The notes under the pieces were generated by a model, which was not told the origin of the DNA, made no database searches, and saw nothing but the letters and a program-made list of their open reading frames with translations. A DNA stretch of 64,000 nt from Polaromonas sp. (GTDB lineage Bacteria; Pseudomonadota; Gammaproteobacteria; Burkholderiales; Burkholderiaceae_C): the NCBI RefSeq assembly GCF_029945685.1, contig NZ_JAQSDA010000020.1, positions 600,170 through 664,169 of the forward strand. The letters run 5' to 3'. Shown piece by piece: positions 44,310 to 55,221 of the stretch. How positions within the stretch are numbered: the stretch's first letter is position 1; the number at the start of each line of letters is the position of its first letter. Position numbers and translations under genes: made by a program.

Positions 44310-45392
44310 TCAGGCGCTGCGCGCCACGCCGCAGACCAGCTCGCCCGCATCGTTGCCTGGCACCGCACGTTCGTTCTTGGCCTGCGCCACTTCCATGTCG
44401 CGCGGCAGCACCACGCCGTTTTTCACGGCCAGCACCTCGGCCATCACGCTGACGGCGATTTCGGGTGGTGTCTTGCTGCCGATGTAGATGCCGATGGGGC
44501 CGCGCAGGCGGGCCAGCGCGGCTTCGTTGAGGCCGAAGTGTTCGGCCATGCGCTGGTGGCGCGCCTCGTTGTTGCGGCGCGAGCCGATGGCGCCGACGTA
44601 AAACGCGTCGGTGGCCAGGGCTTCGAGCAGCGCCAGGTCGTCGAGCTTGGGGTCGTGCGTGAGTGCGATCACGCAGCTGCGCCGGTCCGGCTTGAAGCCG
44701 ATCACCACGTCGTCCGGCATCTCGCTGAGCACCTTGGCGCCCACAACCGACCAGGCGCTGCGGTACTCCTCGCGCGGGTCGCACACGGTGACGGCGAAAC
44801 CGCTGAACAGGGCCATGGTGGCGAGGTATTCGGTGAGCTGGCCCGCGCCTATGAGCAACATGCGGTACTCGGGCCCAAAGGTGTTGACCAGTTCGACCGA
44901 CGACACGCTGAGCTCGGCCGGGGCCCTGGCCGTGGCGAGCGTCACCGCACCGTCGCTCAGGTGCACCGTGCGCTGCATCAGCTGGCCGGCCTCCAGCGCC
45001 TGCACCAGCTGCGCCAGCGCGGCGGCGTCGGGGTCGTATTCCAGCAGCAGTTCCAGCGTGCCGCCACAGGGCAGGCCGAAGCGGTGGGCTTCGTCGGCGG
45101 TGATGCCGTATTTGACAAAGGTCGGCGGCCCCAAGGGAATGGTGTTGCCACCGCCCTGCGCGGACGCCGACGCCGACGCATAGGCCTGGGTGTGGCGGTA
45201 GATCAGGTCGTCTTCAATACAGCCGCCGGAGACCGATCCGACCACCGCGCCGTCTTCACACAGCGCCATGATGGAGCCGACCGGCCGCGGTGACGAACCC
45301 CAGGTGCGCACCACGGTGGCCAGCAAGGCGCGCTTGCCCGCTGTGCGCCAGTCGCGCAAGGTGCGCAGAACCATCACATCGAGGTTTTCCAT
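44310..45392 (-). CDS. XdhC/CoxI family molybdenum-enzyme maturation protein
   Basis: A 360-residue protein of the XdhC/CoxI family, which binds molybdenum cofactor and helps its sulfuration and insertion into xanthine-oxidase-type enzymes. Family parts: ATVVRTWGSSPRPVGSIMAL (N-terminal XdhC domain), GSVSGGCIEDDLIYR, the Rossmann start MLLIGAGQLTEYLATMA and AFYVGAIGSRRNNEARHQRM. A small ASASASA run encoded by GCGTCGGC-type repeats lies at residues about 72-79. It is the last gene of the coxD-E-G-I group, 33 bp after coxG. Confidence 0.9.
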   Translation of the reverse strand: MENLDVMVLRTLRDWRTAGKRALLATVVRTWGSSPRPVGSIMALCEDGAVVGSVSGGCIEDDLIYRHTQAYASASASAQGGGNTIPLGPPTFVKYGITADEAHRFGLPCGGTLELLLEYDPDAAALAQLVQALEAGQLMQRTVHLSDGAVTLATARAPAELSVSSVELVNTFGPEYRMLLIGAGQLTEYLATMALFSGFAVTVCDPREEYRSAWSVVGAKVLSEMPDDVVIGFKPDRRSCVIALTHDPKLDDLALLEALATDAFYVGAIGSRRNNEARHQRMAEHFGLNEAALARLRGPIGIYIGSKTPPEIAVSVMAEVLAVKNGVVLPRDMEVAQAKNERAVPGNDAGELVCGVARSA

Positions 45393-45425
45393 GGTTTTTC
45401 CTTTCCCGTCTGCGGCAGGCGCCGC

Positions 45426-46004
45426 TTAACGCGCCAGCCAGACCGCGCCGGCAACCAGCACTGCGGCGCCCACGATCCATACCCAAAGCGGGATGGCCGG
45501 GCCGGCGGCCGGCTCCGTGCTGACATCGCCCATGACCATTTTGGCCGCATAACTTTCGGGGTGCTGGCGCTGCATTTCCTCGTCAAAACGCTTGAAAAAA
45601 TCTTCAGCCATGGACTTGGCGGCGCCGTCGATCAGGCGCTGCCCGAGCTGGGCCACCTTGCCGCCGACCGAGGCATGCACGGTGTAGGAGAGTTCGCACC
45701 CGTCAACATGGGGCGACAGCGTGACTGCGGCACTGCCCTTGCCGAAACCGGCCACGCCGCCCTGCCCGTCAAACGACAGTTTGTAACTGGCCGGCGGGTT
45801 GATGTCGGTGAGCGTGATCTTGCCGGTGAACTTGGCCGACACCGGGCCGATCTTCAGCGCCATGGCAATGGCGTACTGGTTCTCGCCGGTGGGTTCCACC
45901 TTGTCGCAGCCCGGAATGCAGGCCTTGAGCACGGCGGGGTCGTTCAGCGCGTCCCAGGCCTGTTGTTGTGTCACCGCCAACTGGCGGCTTCCTTGCATGT
46001 CCAT
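45426..46004 (-). CDS. coxG: CoxG family protein (SRPBCC fold, C-terminal membrane anchor)
   Basis: A 192-residue protein. The SRPBCC domain spans residues 1-145, with AVTQQQAWDALNDPAVLKACIPGCDKV split around LKACIPGC, KFTGKITLTDI, and SVGGKVAQLGQRLIDGAAK. The tail IPLWVWIVGAAVLVAGAVWL is a transmembrane anchor. In Oligotropha-type CO oxidisers, CoxG recruits CO dehydrogenase to the membrane, and recent work on a mycobacterial homologue links it to menaquinone transport. Here it probably serves the form II enzyme of this cluster. Confidence 0.9.
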   Translation of the reverse strand: MDMQGSRQLAVTQQQAWDALNDPAVLKACIPGCDKVEPTGENQYAIAMALKIGPVSAKFTGKITLTDINPPASYKLSFDGQGGVAGFGKGSAAVTLSPHVDGCELSYTVHASVGGKVAQLGQRLIDGAAKSMAEDFFKRFDEEMQRQHPESYAAKMVMGDVSTEPAAGPAIPLWVWIVGAAVLVAGAVWLAR

Positions 46005-46053
46005 GTGTTCTCCCTTTTGGTATCAGTGTGAGTTGCCGGTATGTGATTTCGGC

Positions 46054-47238
46054 TTATTTCTTCATCAGAGTCGCCAGGCTGGCGGCCAGTTCCTCGAGCT
46101 TGGCCAGATTGTGAACGGCCAGCATGCCGTGCGCGTGGGCATGCAACACGGCGGCCCCGCGCGCCAGCGGCGCGTAGCCGTCAAAACGCAGCAAGGGGTT
46201 GAGCCACAACAGGCGGCGGCTGCGCCGGCGCAGCCAGGCCAGTTCGCGGGCCAGGTCGGACGGCTCACCGGTGTCCAGCCCGTCGGTGATGACCAGGACG
46301 ATGGTGCGCCGGCCGACCAGGCGGCGCGCATGCCGCTCGCGCAAGGTGGCCAGCGAGGCGCCGAGTTGGGTGCCGCCGGCAAAGTCTTCAATCGCCAGGC
46401 TGGCGTGGGCCAGCATCTCGTCGGTGTCGGCCTGGCGGAAGGCCGGCGTCAGGTCGGTCAGGTGCATGCCGAAAGCAAACACATCGCGGTGCGGGTGACG
46501 CCGCGTGGCCGCGTGCAGAAAGGCCAGCAGCAAGCGCGCGTAACGCTCCATGGAGCCGGACACATCGACCAGCACAAGCAAAGGCAGGGCCTGCTCGCGC
46601 CGCTGCATGCGCGGCAGGTGCATCAGCTCGCCGCCCGTTCGCGCGGCCTGGTGCATCACGCCCGGCCAGTGCATGCGCGCGCCACTGGCGGCGGGCCGGC
46701 TGCGCCGCGAGGCAAACATCGGCAGCGGCAGCTTGATGTCGCGCGCCAGCCGCTCGACCAGCCGGTACTCGGTGGCCGACAGCGCGTTGAAGTCGGCATG
46801 CTGCAGGCGGGCGATGTCGCTGGCGGTCATGGCGGCGTCAAACTCGACCTTCTGGTCTTCGGTACTGGGTTTGGCCTGCTGGCCGAACGCCTTTTGCGGT
46901 GCCAGCGCCTCGCGCACCCGCGGCCGTCGCTTGCTGGGCTCGGCCTTGCCTTCGGCGCTGGGCAGCAGCTGGGCCAGCAGCTTGTTGGCGACTTTCGGGT
47001 CCTGGAAATACACGTCGAACAGTTCGCGGAACACCAGCCGGTCCTGCTCACGGCTGACCATCACGGCTTCAAAGGCGGCGCTCAGGTCTTCCCTTTCGCT
47101 GATGCCGACGGCAAGTGCGGCTTCCTTGGCCAGGGCGATACGCTGGCTGTCCACCTTGACACCGGCGCGGCGCAGGGCGCGGCCGAAGCCGGCGATGTTA
47201 TCGGCGAGTTTGCCCGCTCTGGCATCACCGAGGAGCAT
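46054..47238 (-). CDS. coxE: CoxE-like VWA-domain protein
   Basis: A 394-residue protein of the CoxE family. The C-terminal von Willebrand A domain has the metal-ion site LPLLVLVDVSGSMERYAR (DxSGS) near residue 215, then FAFGMHLTDLT and IVLVITDGLDTGEP. The N-terminal half, from LADNIAGFGRALRRAGVKVD, is the family's helical domain. In CO dehydrogenase clusters CoxD (MoxR AAA+) and CoxE act together in maturing the copper/molybdenum site. A long hairpin repeat separates it from coxD, 113 bp upstream. Confidence 0.9.
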   Translation of the reverse strand: MLLGDARAGKLADNIAGFGRALRRAGVKVDSQRIALAKEAALAVGISEREDLSAAFEAVMVSREQDRLVFRELFDVYFQDPKVANKLLAQLLPSAEGKAEPSKRRPRVREALAPQKAFGQQAKPSTEDQKVEFDAAMTASDIARLQHADFNALSATEYRLVERLARDIKLPLPMFASRRSRPAASGARMHWPGVMHQAARTGGELMHLPRMQRREQALPLLVLVDVSGSMERYARLLLAFLHAATRRHPHRDVFAFGMHLTDLTPAFRQADTDEMLAHASLAIEDFAGGTQLGASLATLRERHARRLVGRRTIVLVITDGLDTGEPSDLARELAWLRRRSRRLLWLNPLLRFDGYAPLARGAAVLHAHAHGMLAVHNLAKLEELAASLATLMKK

Positions 47239-47244
47239 GGAGAG

Positions 47245-47331
47245 CCCTCACCCTAGCCCTCTCCCAGGGGGAGAGGGAACAAGAACAGGGGCCCGCCCCC
47301 CTCTCCCTCTGGGAGAGGGTTGGGGTGAGGG
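47245..47331. repeat. Long inverted repeat between coxD and coxE
   Basis: CCCTCACCCTAGCCCTCTCCC plus AGGGGGAGAGGG (47245-47277) faces CCCCTCTCCCTCTGGGAGAG plus GGTTGGGGTGAGGG (47298-47331). The arms are imperfect inverted copies of about 33 bp; each arm is itself a CTCTCCC/GGGAGAG hairpin. This CCCTCTCCC-type element is common in many Gram-negative genomes. It could act as a processing or read-through control site between the two genes. Confidence 0.75.
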
Positions 47332-47351
47332 CTGCCCGCCGTTGAGCGGGT

Positions 47352-48260
<909 letters not shown>

Positions 48261-48274
48261 CGGATCAGTGTACC

Positions 48275-48336
48275 TGTTGCTATCTATTCAATAGCTGCTT
48301 GCGCCCGTCCATCAAGGGCGGGAGGCCTAAAAGGCC
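48275..48336 (+). repeat. Dispersed GCTAT/ATAGC element, full copy
   Basis: TTGCTATCTATTCAATAGCT, GCTTGCGCCCGTCCATCAAG, GGCGGGAGGCCTAAAAGGCC. The clearest form of the family: GCTAT-7-ATAGC, then CGCCC-9-GGGCG stem, then AGGCCTAAAAGGCC. It lies upstream of coxD, in the coxM-coxD gap. Confidence 0.75.
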
Positions 48337-48371
48337 CAAAAGTCCCAAAGAGCCTGAAAGACTTCAGGACT

Positions 48372-48410
48372 TCAAAAACCGCAGAGGCCCGGTGCCGGGG
48401 CGACACCGGG
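48372..48410 (-). terminator. Terminator-like hairpin after coxM
   Basis: On the minus strand CCCGGTG (48410-48404) pairs with CACCGGG (48394-48388) over a 9-base loop; CCTCTGCGG and then TTTTT follow. It starts 13 bases after the coxM stop, separating the structural genes from the maturation genes. Confidence 0.5.
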
Positions 48411-48422
48411 TCAGCCAGCCGG

Positions 48423-49214
48423 TCAGGCCAGCGCCTTCGCCACGCCGCGCTGGGTCTGCACGCTGATCAGGTTGGCGCGGTAAGCCGCCGTCGCGTGGAT
48501 GTCGCTGTTGAGGTCGGTCGCGTCAATCTTCACCGCTGCCGCCGCTTCGGGCGTGAAGCTCTTGCTCAGCGCCGCTTCCAGCCCCGCGTGGCGAAACACG
48601 CCGCTGGAGGCGCCGGTGACAGCCACACGCACACCCGCATCGAACTGCGCCACAAACACGCCGACCAGCGCAAAACGCGAGGCCGACTGCTTGAACTTCA
48701 TGTAGGCCGCGCGCTTCGGGATGGGGAAGCTGATCGCGGTGATCAGCTCGCCCTCTTCCAGTGCGGTGGCGAACATGCCGAGGAAAAAGTCGTCGGCAGC
48801 AATCTTGCGCTTGGTGGTGTGGATGGTCGCGCCCAGCGCCAGCACCGCACTCGGGTAACAGGCAGAAGGGTCGTTGTTGGCGACCGAGCCGCCCAGCGTG
48901 CCCATGGCGCGAACCTGGCGGTCGCCGATGTTGGCGGCCAGCTCGGCCAGCGCCGGCAGCGCTGCTTTCAGCTCGGCGTTGTTGGCCACGTCGATGTGGC
49001 GCGTCATCGCCCCGATGACAAAGCTGTTGCCTTCGCGCTTGATGCTGCTCAGCTCCTTGATGCCGCTGAGGTCCACCAGCTGGTCCGGGCTGGACAGGCG
49101 CAGTTTCATCGACGCCAGCAGGGTCTGTCCGCCGGCCAGGGCTTTGGCGCCGTCGGCGGTGAGCTGCGCGGCGGCAGCCAGGGAGGTGGGTCGTTCCAGG
49201 GTGAAGGGGTACAT
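48423..49214 (-). CDS. coxM: CoxM-type FAD-binding subunit of molybdenum hydroxylase
   Basis: A 263-residue flavin subunit. FAD-binding signatures: ALAGGQTLLASMKLRLSSP at residues about 30-48, and IGDRQVRAMGTLGGSVANND near 100, with the pyrophosphate-binding TLGGSVANNDPSA loop. The C-terminal CO_deh_flav_C part holds MKFKQSASRFALVGVFVAQF. It passes electrons from the iron-sulfur subunit to the acceptor. It starts 22 bp after coxL. A little shorter than the usual 280-290 residues, but complete. Confidence 0.93.
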   Translation of the reverse strand: MYPFTLERPTSLAAAAQLTADGAKALAGGQTLLASMKLRLSSPDQLVDLSGIKELSSIKREGNSFVIGAMTRHIDVANNAELKAALPALAELAANIGDRQVRAMGTLGGSVANNDPSACYPSAVLALGATIHTTKRKIAADDFFLGMFATALEEGELITAISFPIPKRAAYMKFKQSASRFALVGVFVAQFDAGVRVAVTGASSGVFRHAGLEAALSKSFTPEAAAAVKIDATDLNSDIHATAAYRANLISVQTQRGVAKALA

Positions 49215-49236
49215 GGTGGTTTTCTCCTTGGAGGGT

Positions 49237-51612
<2,376 letters not shown>

Positions 51613-51707
51613 GTGTGTACTCCTGAAAATTTGGAAAGAAACGGTTGGCAGGGTTGCCGGCGGCTCGCCCGACAGCGGCGCCGGAAAAAAGGGGTCGGCG
51701 CGGCGGT

Positions 51708-52175
51708 TCAGCTCGCCATGGCAGCAGCGCCCTGCTGCACCGCCTTGACGATGTTCTGGTAGCCGGTGCAGCGGCAGATGTTGCCTTCGAGCAGCTCGCG
51801 AATTTCGCCTTCGCTGGCCTGGGGGTGGTGCTTGCACAGGTCCACGGCACTCATGACCATGCCGGTGGTGCAGAAGCCGCATTGCAGACCGTGGCATTCC
51901 TTGAAAGCCGCCTGCATCGGATGCATGGTGCCGTCGGCAGCCGCCAGGCCTTCGATGGTGGTGATGTCAGCGCCCTCGGCCTGGGCGGCCAGGATGTTGC
52001 AGGACTTCACGGCGCGCCCGTTCATGATGACCGTGCAGGCACCGCACTGGGCGGTGTCACAGCCGACATGGGTGCCGGTCATCTTGAGCTGCTCGCGCAG
52101 CACCTGGACCAGCAGGGTGTTGGGCGGGGTTTCCACACTTTTGGCTTTGCCGTTGACTTTGAATTGAACTTGCAT
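51708..52175 (-). CDS. coxS: CoxS-type 2Fe-2S subunit of molybdenum hydroxylase
   Basis: A 155-residue subunit with two [2Fe-2S] clusters. The plant-type cluster motif is [20 protein letters not shown] with a fourth cysteine at SCNIL. The second, helical cluster is [15 protein letters not shown] and [14 protein letters not shown]. It moves electrons from molybdenum to FAD. It is the first gene of the coxS-L-M operon, divergent from the AcoR-like regulator across 247 bp. The order S-L-M differs from the M-S-L order of Oligotropha CO dehydrogenase. Confidence 0.95.
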   Translation of the reverse strand: MQVQFKVNGKAKSVETPPNTLLVQVLREQLKMTGTHVGCDTAQCGACTVIMNGRAVKSCNILAAQAEGADITTIEGLAAADGTMHPMQAAFKECHGLQCGFCTTGMVMSAVDLCKHHPQASEGEIRELLEGNICRCTGYQNIVKAVQQGAAAMAS

Positions 52176-52264
52176 GCGCTTGTCTCCAGTGGGCTGTTTT
52201 TGTGACGACGGGTTGGGCTACGGACGGAACAAGGATCATTGTTGAAGTGGCGACCCCGCCGGGG

Positions 52265-52282
52265 CCTAGGTTAAACCCTAGG
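52265..52282. promoter_or_regulatory. Palindromic operator candidate between cox and its regulator
   Basis: Two CCTAGG hexamers (52265-52270, 52277-52282) flank TTAAAC, giving an imperfect dyad CCTAGGTTAAACCCTAGG. It lies right in front of the regulator's putative -35 and upstream of coxS, where a shared regulator site would be expected. Confidence 0.5.
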
Positions 52283-52285
52283 ACC

Positions 52286-52314
52286 TTGCCAAAGCCCGGT
52301 TAAATTCTCAAAAT
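52286..52314 (+). promoter_or_regulatory. Possible sigma70 promoter for the AcoR-like regulator
   Basis: TTGCCA (52286-52291), 17 bp, CAAAAT (52309-52314). It begins 3 bases after the CCTAGG dyad, so a protein bound there would touch RNA polymerase. Moderate match. Confidence 0.35.
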
Positions 52315-52422
52315 GGAACAGTTGGTGGCCGACCGCCAGCGCGGTTGCGCCGGGTCTGATACGCTGCAGCCACCGCGGGCATCCTCCCGCAGCCAGCCGC
52401 CGTTCACGAGCATTGCCACCTC

Positions 52423-53559
52423 ATGCTGACCGTCCTTCCCACCTCCTCCGAGCAACGCCTGCAACAGATCGCACAAGCGCGCCAGGCGGTGCTGCGCGAC
52501 GGCCAGAGCGTGTCTGGCACGCATACCGAATCGTGGATAGAACGCTCCTGGAAACGCTGCCTGGCCAGCGGCAAGAGGCCGGAGCAGGAGGTCAGTTTCG
52601 ACCTGCTGTCGCCGCAGGCGCTGCGCCGCACCGAAGAAGCCAACCACGTGCTGGTGCAGGCGGCCCGCCCGGTCCTGGAAAAGCTGGGGGCGGCGATTGC
52701 CAGCACGCGTTACTTCGCCATCCTGACCAACGCGCAGGGCGTGGTGGTCGACGTCAATGGCGCCATCGACCGGCGTGACCGGCGCGCCGACCTGATCACC
52801 CGCATTGGCGTGGATTTGTCCGAGGACAGCGTGGGCACCACCGCCATAGGCGCGGCGCTGACCGAGCTGCAGCCGGTCTGGCTGCACCGCGGGGAGCATT
52901 TTTTCAGTGCCAACTCCGCCTACAGCTGCGCCGGGGCACCCCTGTTCGGACCGGACGGCCGCTGCGCCGGCATGCTGGACCTGACGGGTGTGGACACCGT
53001 TGAGCGCCCCGAACTCAAACACCTGGTGGTGCAGTCGGCGCGCAGCATCGAAAACGCCCTGATGCAGAGCCGCCCGCACGATCTGCTGATACGGCTGAAC
53101 TGGTCCGGCCACAGCCTGGGCGAAGACAGCGACGGCCTGGTCAGCCTGGACCCGGACGGCTGGGTACTGGGGGCCAACCCCGCGGCACGCCAAATGGTGC
53201 CGGCGCTGCAGGCCGGCAGCCCGCCGGCCGTGCATTGCAGCGAGCTGTTTGCCCTGCCTTACGAAATGCTGTTCGATGCCGCCAGGAGCGACGCCGCGGG
53301 CATCCCCCAGGCCATGGAAGTGCCCCTGTGGTCGGGACTGCGCCTGCACGTGCTGCCGCTGCTGCGCGGCCGTGCGGTCGCACCCGGTCGGTTCAGCGGC
53401 CCGGCGCCGGCAGGGCCGGCCCTGGCGCTCAAGGATGTTGAAACGGCGCTGATCCGCAAGGCGGTCAATGAAGCCCGCGGCAACGTCATGAAAGCGGCGC
53501 GGGCACTCGGCATCAGCCGCGCCACGGTCTACCGCCGTCTGGGCGGCAAATCCAGGTAG
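52423..53559 (+). CDS. AcoR-like GAF/Fis-type regulator lacking the AAA+ sigma54 domain
   Basis: A 378-residue regulator. The N-terminal part SWKRCLASGKRPEQEVSFDL and the GAF domain (about residues 85-220, with GVDLSEDSVGTTAIGAALTE, HFFSANSAYSCAGAPLFG, GMLDLTGV) match AcoR-type sensors. A PAS-like segment follows (about 235-330, SLDPDGWVLGANPAARQ). The C-terminus is a Fis-type helix-turn-helix (LIRKAVNEARGNVMKAARAL, GISRATVYRRLG). The GAFTGA-bearing AAA+ domain is missing, so it should act on sigma70-type promoters. Divergent position implies control of coxSLM. The start ATG lacks a strong RBS. Confidence 0.9.
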   Translation: MLTVLPTSSEQRLQQIAQARQAVLRDGQSVSGTHTESWIERSWKRCLASGKRPEQEVSFDLLSPQALRRTEEANHVLVQAARPVLEKLGAAIASTRYFAILTNAQGVVVDVNGAIDRRDRRADLITRIGVDLSEDSVGTTAIGAALTELQPVWLHRGEHFFSANSAYSCAGAPLFGPDGRCAGMLDLTGVDTVERPELKHLVVQSARSIENALMQSRPHDLLIRLNWSGHSLGEDSDGLVSLDPDGWVLGANPAARQMVPALQAGSPPAVHCSELFALPYEMLFDAARSDAAGIPQAMEVPLWSGLRLHVLPLLRGRAVAPGRFSGPAPAGPALALKDVETALIRKAVNEARGNVMKAARALGISRATVYRRLGGKSR

Positions 53560-54042
53560 TCAGTGCTTGTGGTCCATGGCAGCGGGCTTGCCCGATGCCG
53601 GAACGGTCGCACCCGGCGCCGAGGCGGCCACCGGCAGTTTCAGCTCGACCTTGCTCTCCTGGCCCCCGGCGTCCTTGAACGTCAAGGTCAGCGGCACGGT
53701 GCTGCCCTTGGGCAGGGCCTGCCTGAGTTCCATCAGCATCAAGTGGTAGCCGCCGGGCTTGAGCTGCACGGTGGTTCCGGCCGGCAGGTCCAGCGCGGGG
53801 ACGGCGCGCATGCGCATGATGTCGCCTTCCATCTTCATCTCGTGGACTTCGGCCACGCCGGCCACCGGAGAGGACGCGCCCACCAGCCTGGCGCCGTCTT
53901 TGGCCGTGATGCTCATGAAGGCGCCGGTGCCCGACTGGCCCGGCACGGCGGCGCGCACCCAGGCGTCCTTGACCTCGACCGTCTGGGCGAACACAGCGCC
54001 AGCGGAAAGTACCAGCAAGGCGGCAATAACGTTTGTTTTCAT
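53560..54042 (-). CDS. Periplasmic copper chaperone PCu(A)C
   Basis: A 160-residue exported protein with signal peptide MKTNVIAALLVLSAGAVFAQ. The Cu(I)-binding H(M)x10Mx21HxM pattern is seen as EVHEMKMEGDIMRMR followed by LKPGGYHLMLM. The PCuAC fold begins at VEVKDAWVRAAVPGQSGTGA. A His-ending tail, AAMDHKH, may add metal binding. Such proteins deliver copper to cytochrome c oxidase CuA or other periplasmic sites. It is the last gene of a three-gene copper group and ends next to the regulator gene's stop. Confidence 0.93.
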   Translation of the reverse strand: MKTNVIAALLVLSAGAVFAQTVEVKDAWVRAAVPGQSGTGAFMSITAKDGARLVGASSPVAGVAEVHEMKMEGDIMRMRAVPALDLPAGTTVQLKPGGYHLMLMELRQALPKGSTVPLTLTFKDAGGQESKVELKLPVAASAPGATVPASGKPAAMDHKH

Positions 54043-54085
54043 GGATAGCTTTCGTTAATAAAAGAGATGAATCGAAAAAACGTAG

Positions 54086-54634
54086 TCAGTGGTGGTGCTG
54101 TCCGGCCGCATCGGACCGGACATCGAGCAGCACGGCAGGTGATTTCAGGCCCAGGGTCGAGGTGCCGGTGGCCGGCAGCTCTGACCAGTCATTGCGGCCT
54201 GACGCGCAGGTTTGCAGCACCTTGAACCAGAGCGGACCCGCTTCGGCGGGCAACCTGCCGCGCAGCACAAACTCGTCGTAATGCGCATCCGCCAGGGCCG
54301 CCTCCTGGTTGGCCGCGCGCCAGCTGACCAAGGTCACCTCTTCCGTCACCCGCTTGCCGTGGCTGTCATAAGGCCTGGCCAGTTGGCCGAGCTGGGTGCT
54401 CACCGTCCAGCCGGCCTTGGGCATGGGCTTGGCGCCCTGAAAGCCTGGCGGCAACCGCACCTCCAGCCCGGTTGTGGCCGAGCCGGCACAACCGTGGCCG
54501 ACACCGAACACCGCTTTGTAGGTACTGCCGGCCGGAGCCTGCCCCTCGGCCAGGGAAATATGGGAAAACGCCGGCACAGCGACCGTCACAGCTGCGCAAA
54601 GCGCTATGTTTTTAATAGCTGATAAAAATTTCAT
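54086..54634 (-). CDS. YcnI-like copper-associated protein (DUF1775)
   Basis: A 182-residue exported protein. After a signal peptide (KFLSAIKNIALCAAVTVAVPAFS) the mature part begins with His, as in HISLAEGQAPAGSTYKAVFG. In YcnI proteins an N-terminal histidine after cleavage binds copper with a nearby Glu and Trp. GVGHGCAGSATTGLEVRLP and GWTVSTQLGQLARPYDSHGK follow, and a HHH tail ends it. The start at 54634 leaves a normal signal peptide. Its first codons contain a TTTTTAATAGCTG-like partial copy of the dispersed element (54603-54621). Confidence 0.9.
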   Translation of the reverse strand: MKFLSAIKNIALCAAVTVAVPAFSHISLAEGQAPAGSTYKAVFGVGHGCAGSATTGLEVRLPPGFQGAKPMPKAGWTVSTQLGQLARPYDSHGKRVTEEVTLVSWRAANQEAALADAHYDEFVLRGRLPAEAGPLWFKVLQTCASGRNDWSELPATGTSTLGLKSPAVLLDVRSDAAGQHHH

Positions 54635-54714
54635 GGAAACCACACATTGAAATGAACACAAGCACGTGCGCCGTCAGGCCCACACGCAACCGGCCTCGTC
54701 AGAGGCGTTTTATT

Positions 54715-55092
54715 TCAAAGTGCAGGCGGGCCGCGGCTGAAGGGCAGCCCCGGCGAGGACGCCGAGCGGACGGCATCCTGGAAGACGGCACCCATCGCGG
54801 TGACGGGTGCAGGAAAGACACTGGCCTGGACGGCCGGCGGCAAACCGGGTCCGGCAGAGCCGCAGAGGTCGCAATGCGCGGCAGCCGGTGAAGACCCGTC
54901 ACCGCCCGACAGGTCCCCGGCTGCAGAGGACGACCCGTTGCCGGCCACGCTGCATAGCCCCCCCAGCTTGCCGGTCCGAACTTCCTCGGCCAGCATGGAC
55001 ACGGGCGCCAGCAGCGCCGAAAAGACGGCCAGAAACCCCAGCCACGCGGCAAAGCGGGCCCACAGCGGGCGACAGGACGAGGTGGCGGACAC
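54715..55092 (-). CDS. DUF2946 family exported protein
   Basis: A 125-residue protein with one N-terminal hydrophobic helix (WARFAAWLGFLAVFSALLAPV) and the DUF2946 signature GLCSVAG plus AHCDLCG, a His/Cys cluster that may bind copper. The tail is low-complexity and Pro/Ser-rich. It heads the minus-strand group with YcnI and PCuAC, and in related genomes DUF2946 genes lie near copper or TonB-receptor genes. Function not known. The start ATG at 55092 is the first in the frame. Confidence 0.78.
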   Translation of the reverse strand: MSATSSCRPLWARFAAWLGFLAVFSALLAPVSMLAEEVRTGKLGGLCSVAGNGSSSAAGDLSGGDGSSPAAAHCDLCGSAGPGLPPAVQASVFPAPVTAMGAVFQDAVRSASSPGLPFSRGPPAL

Positions 55093-55166
55093 GGCCCGAT
55101 TATAGGGACCGCCGACGGCGGGGTTTCGCCCGCAGGGCTGGACGACGGTGCTTCACCGCGCCTATA

Positions 55167-55221
55167 CTGCTACAAAATAAATAGCTGTCCGCGCCCGCCC
55201 TACAAGGGCCGGATGCCTTTT
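55167..55221 (+). repeat. Dispersed ATAGC element between the copper genes and queG
   Basis: CTGCTACAAAATAAATAGCT, GTCCGCGCCCGCCCTACAAG, GGCCGGATGCCTTTTTT. It keeps the AATAGCTG arm and the GCGCCCG-AAGGGC stem. It ends at the queG stop codon, where its hairpin and (on the minus strand) flanking sequence may act as a 3' end. Confidence 0.7.

Noticed and set aside
52176..52422. Sigma54 promoter upstream of coxS, suggested by the AcoR-like regulator
   Set aside because: No GG-N10-GC site with the TGGC/TTGC context was found on either strand, and the regulator lacks the AAA+ domain.
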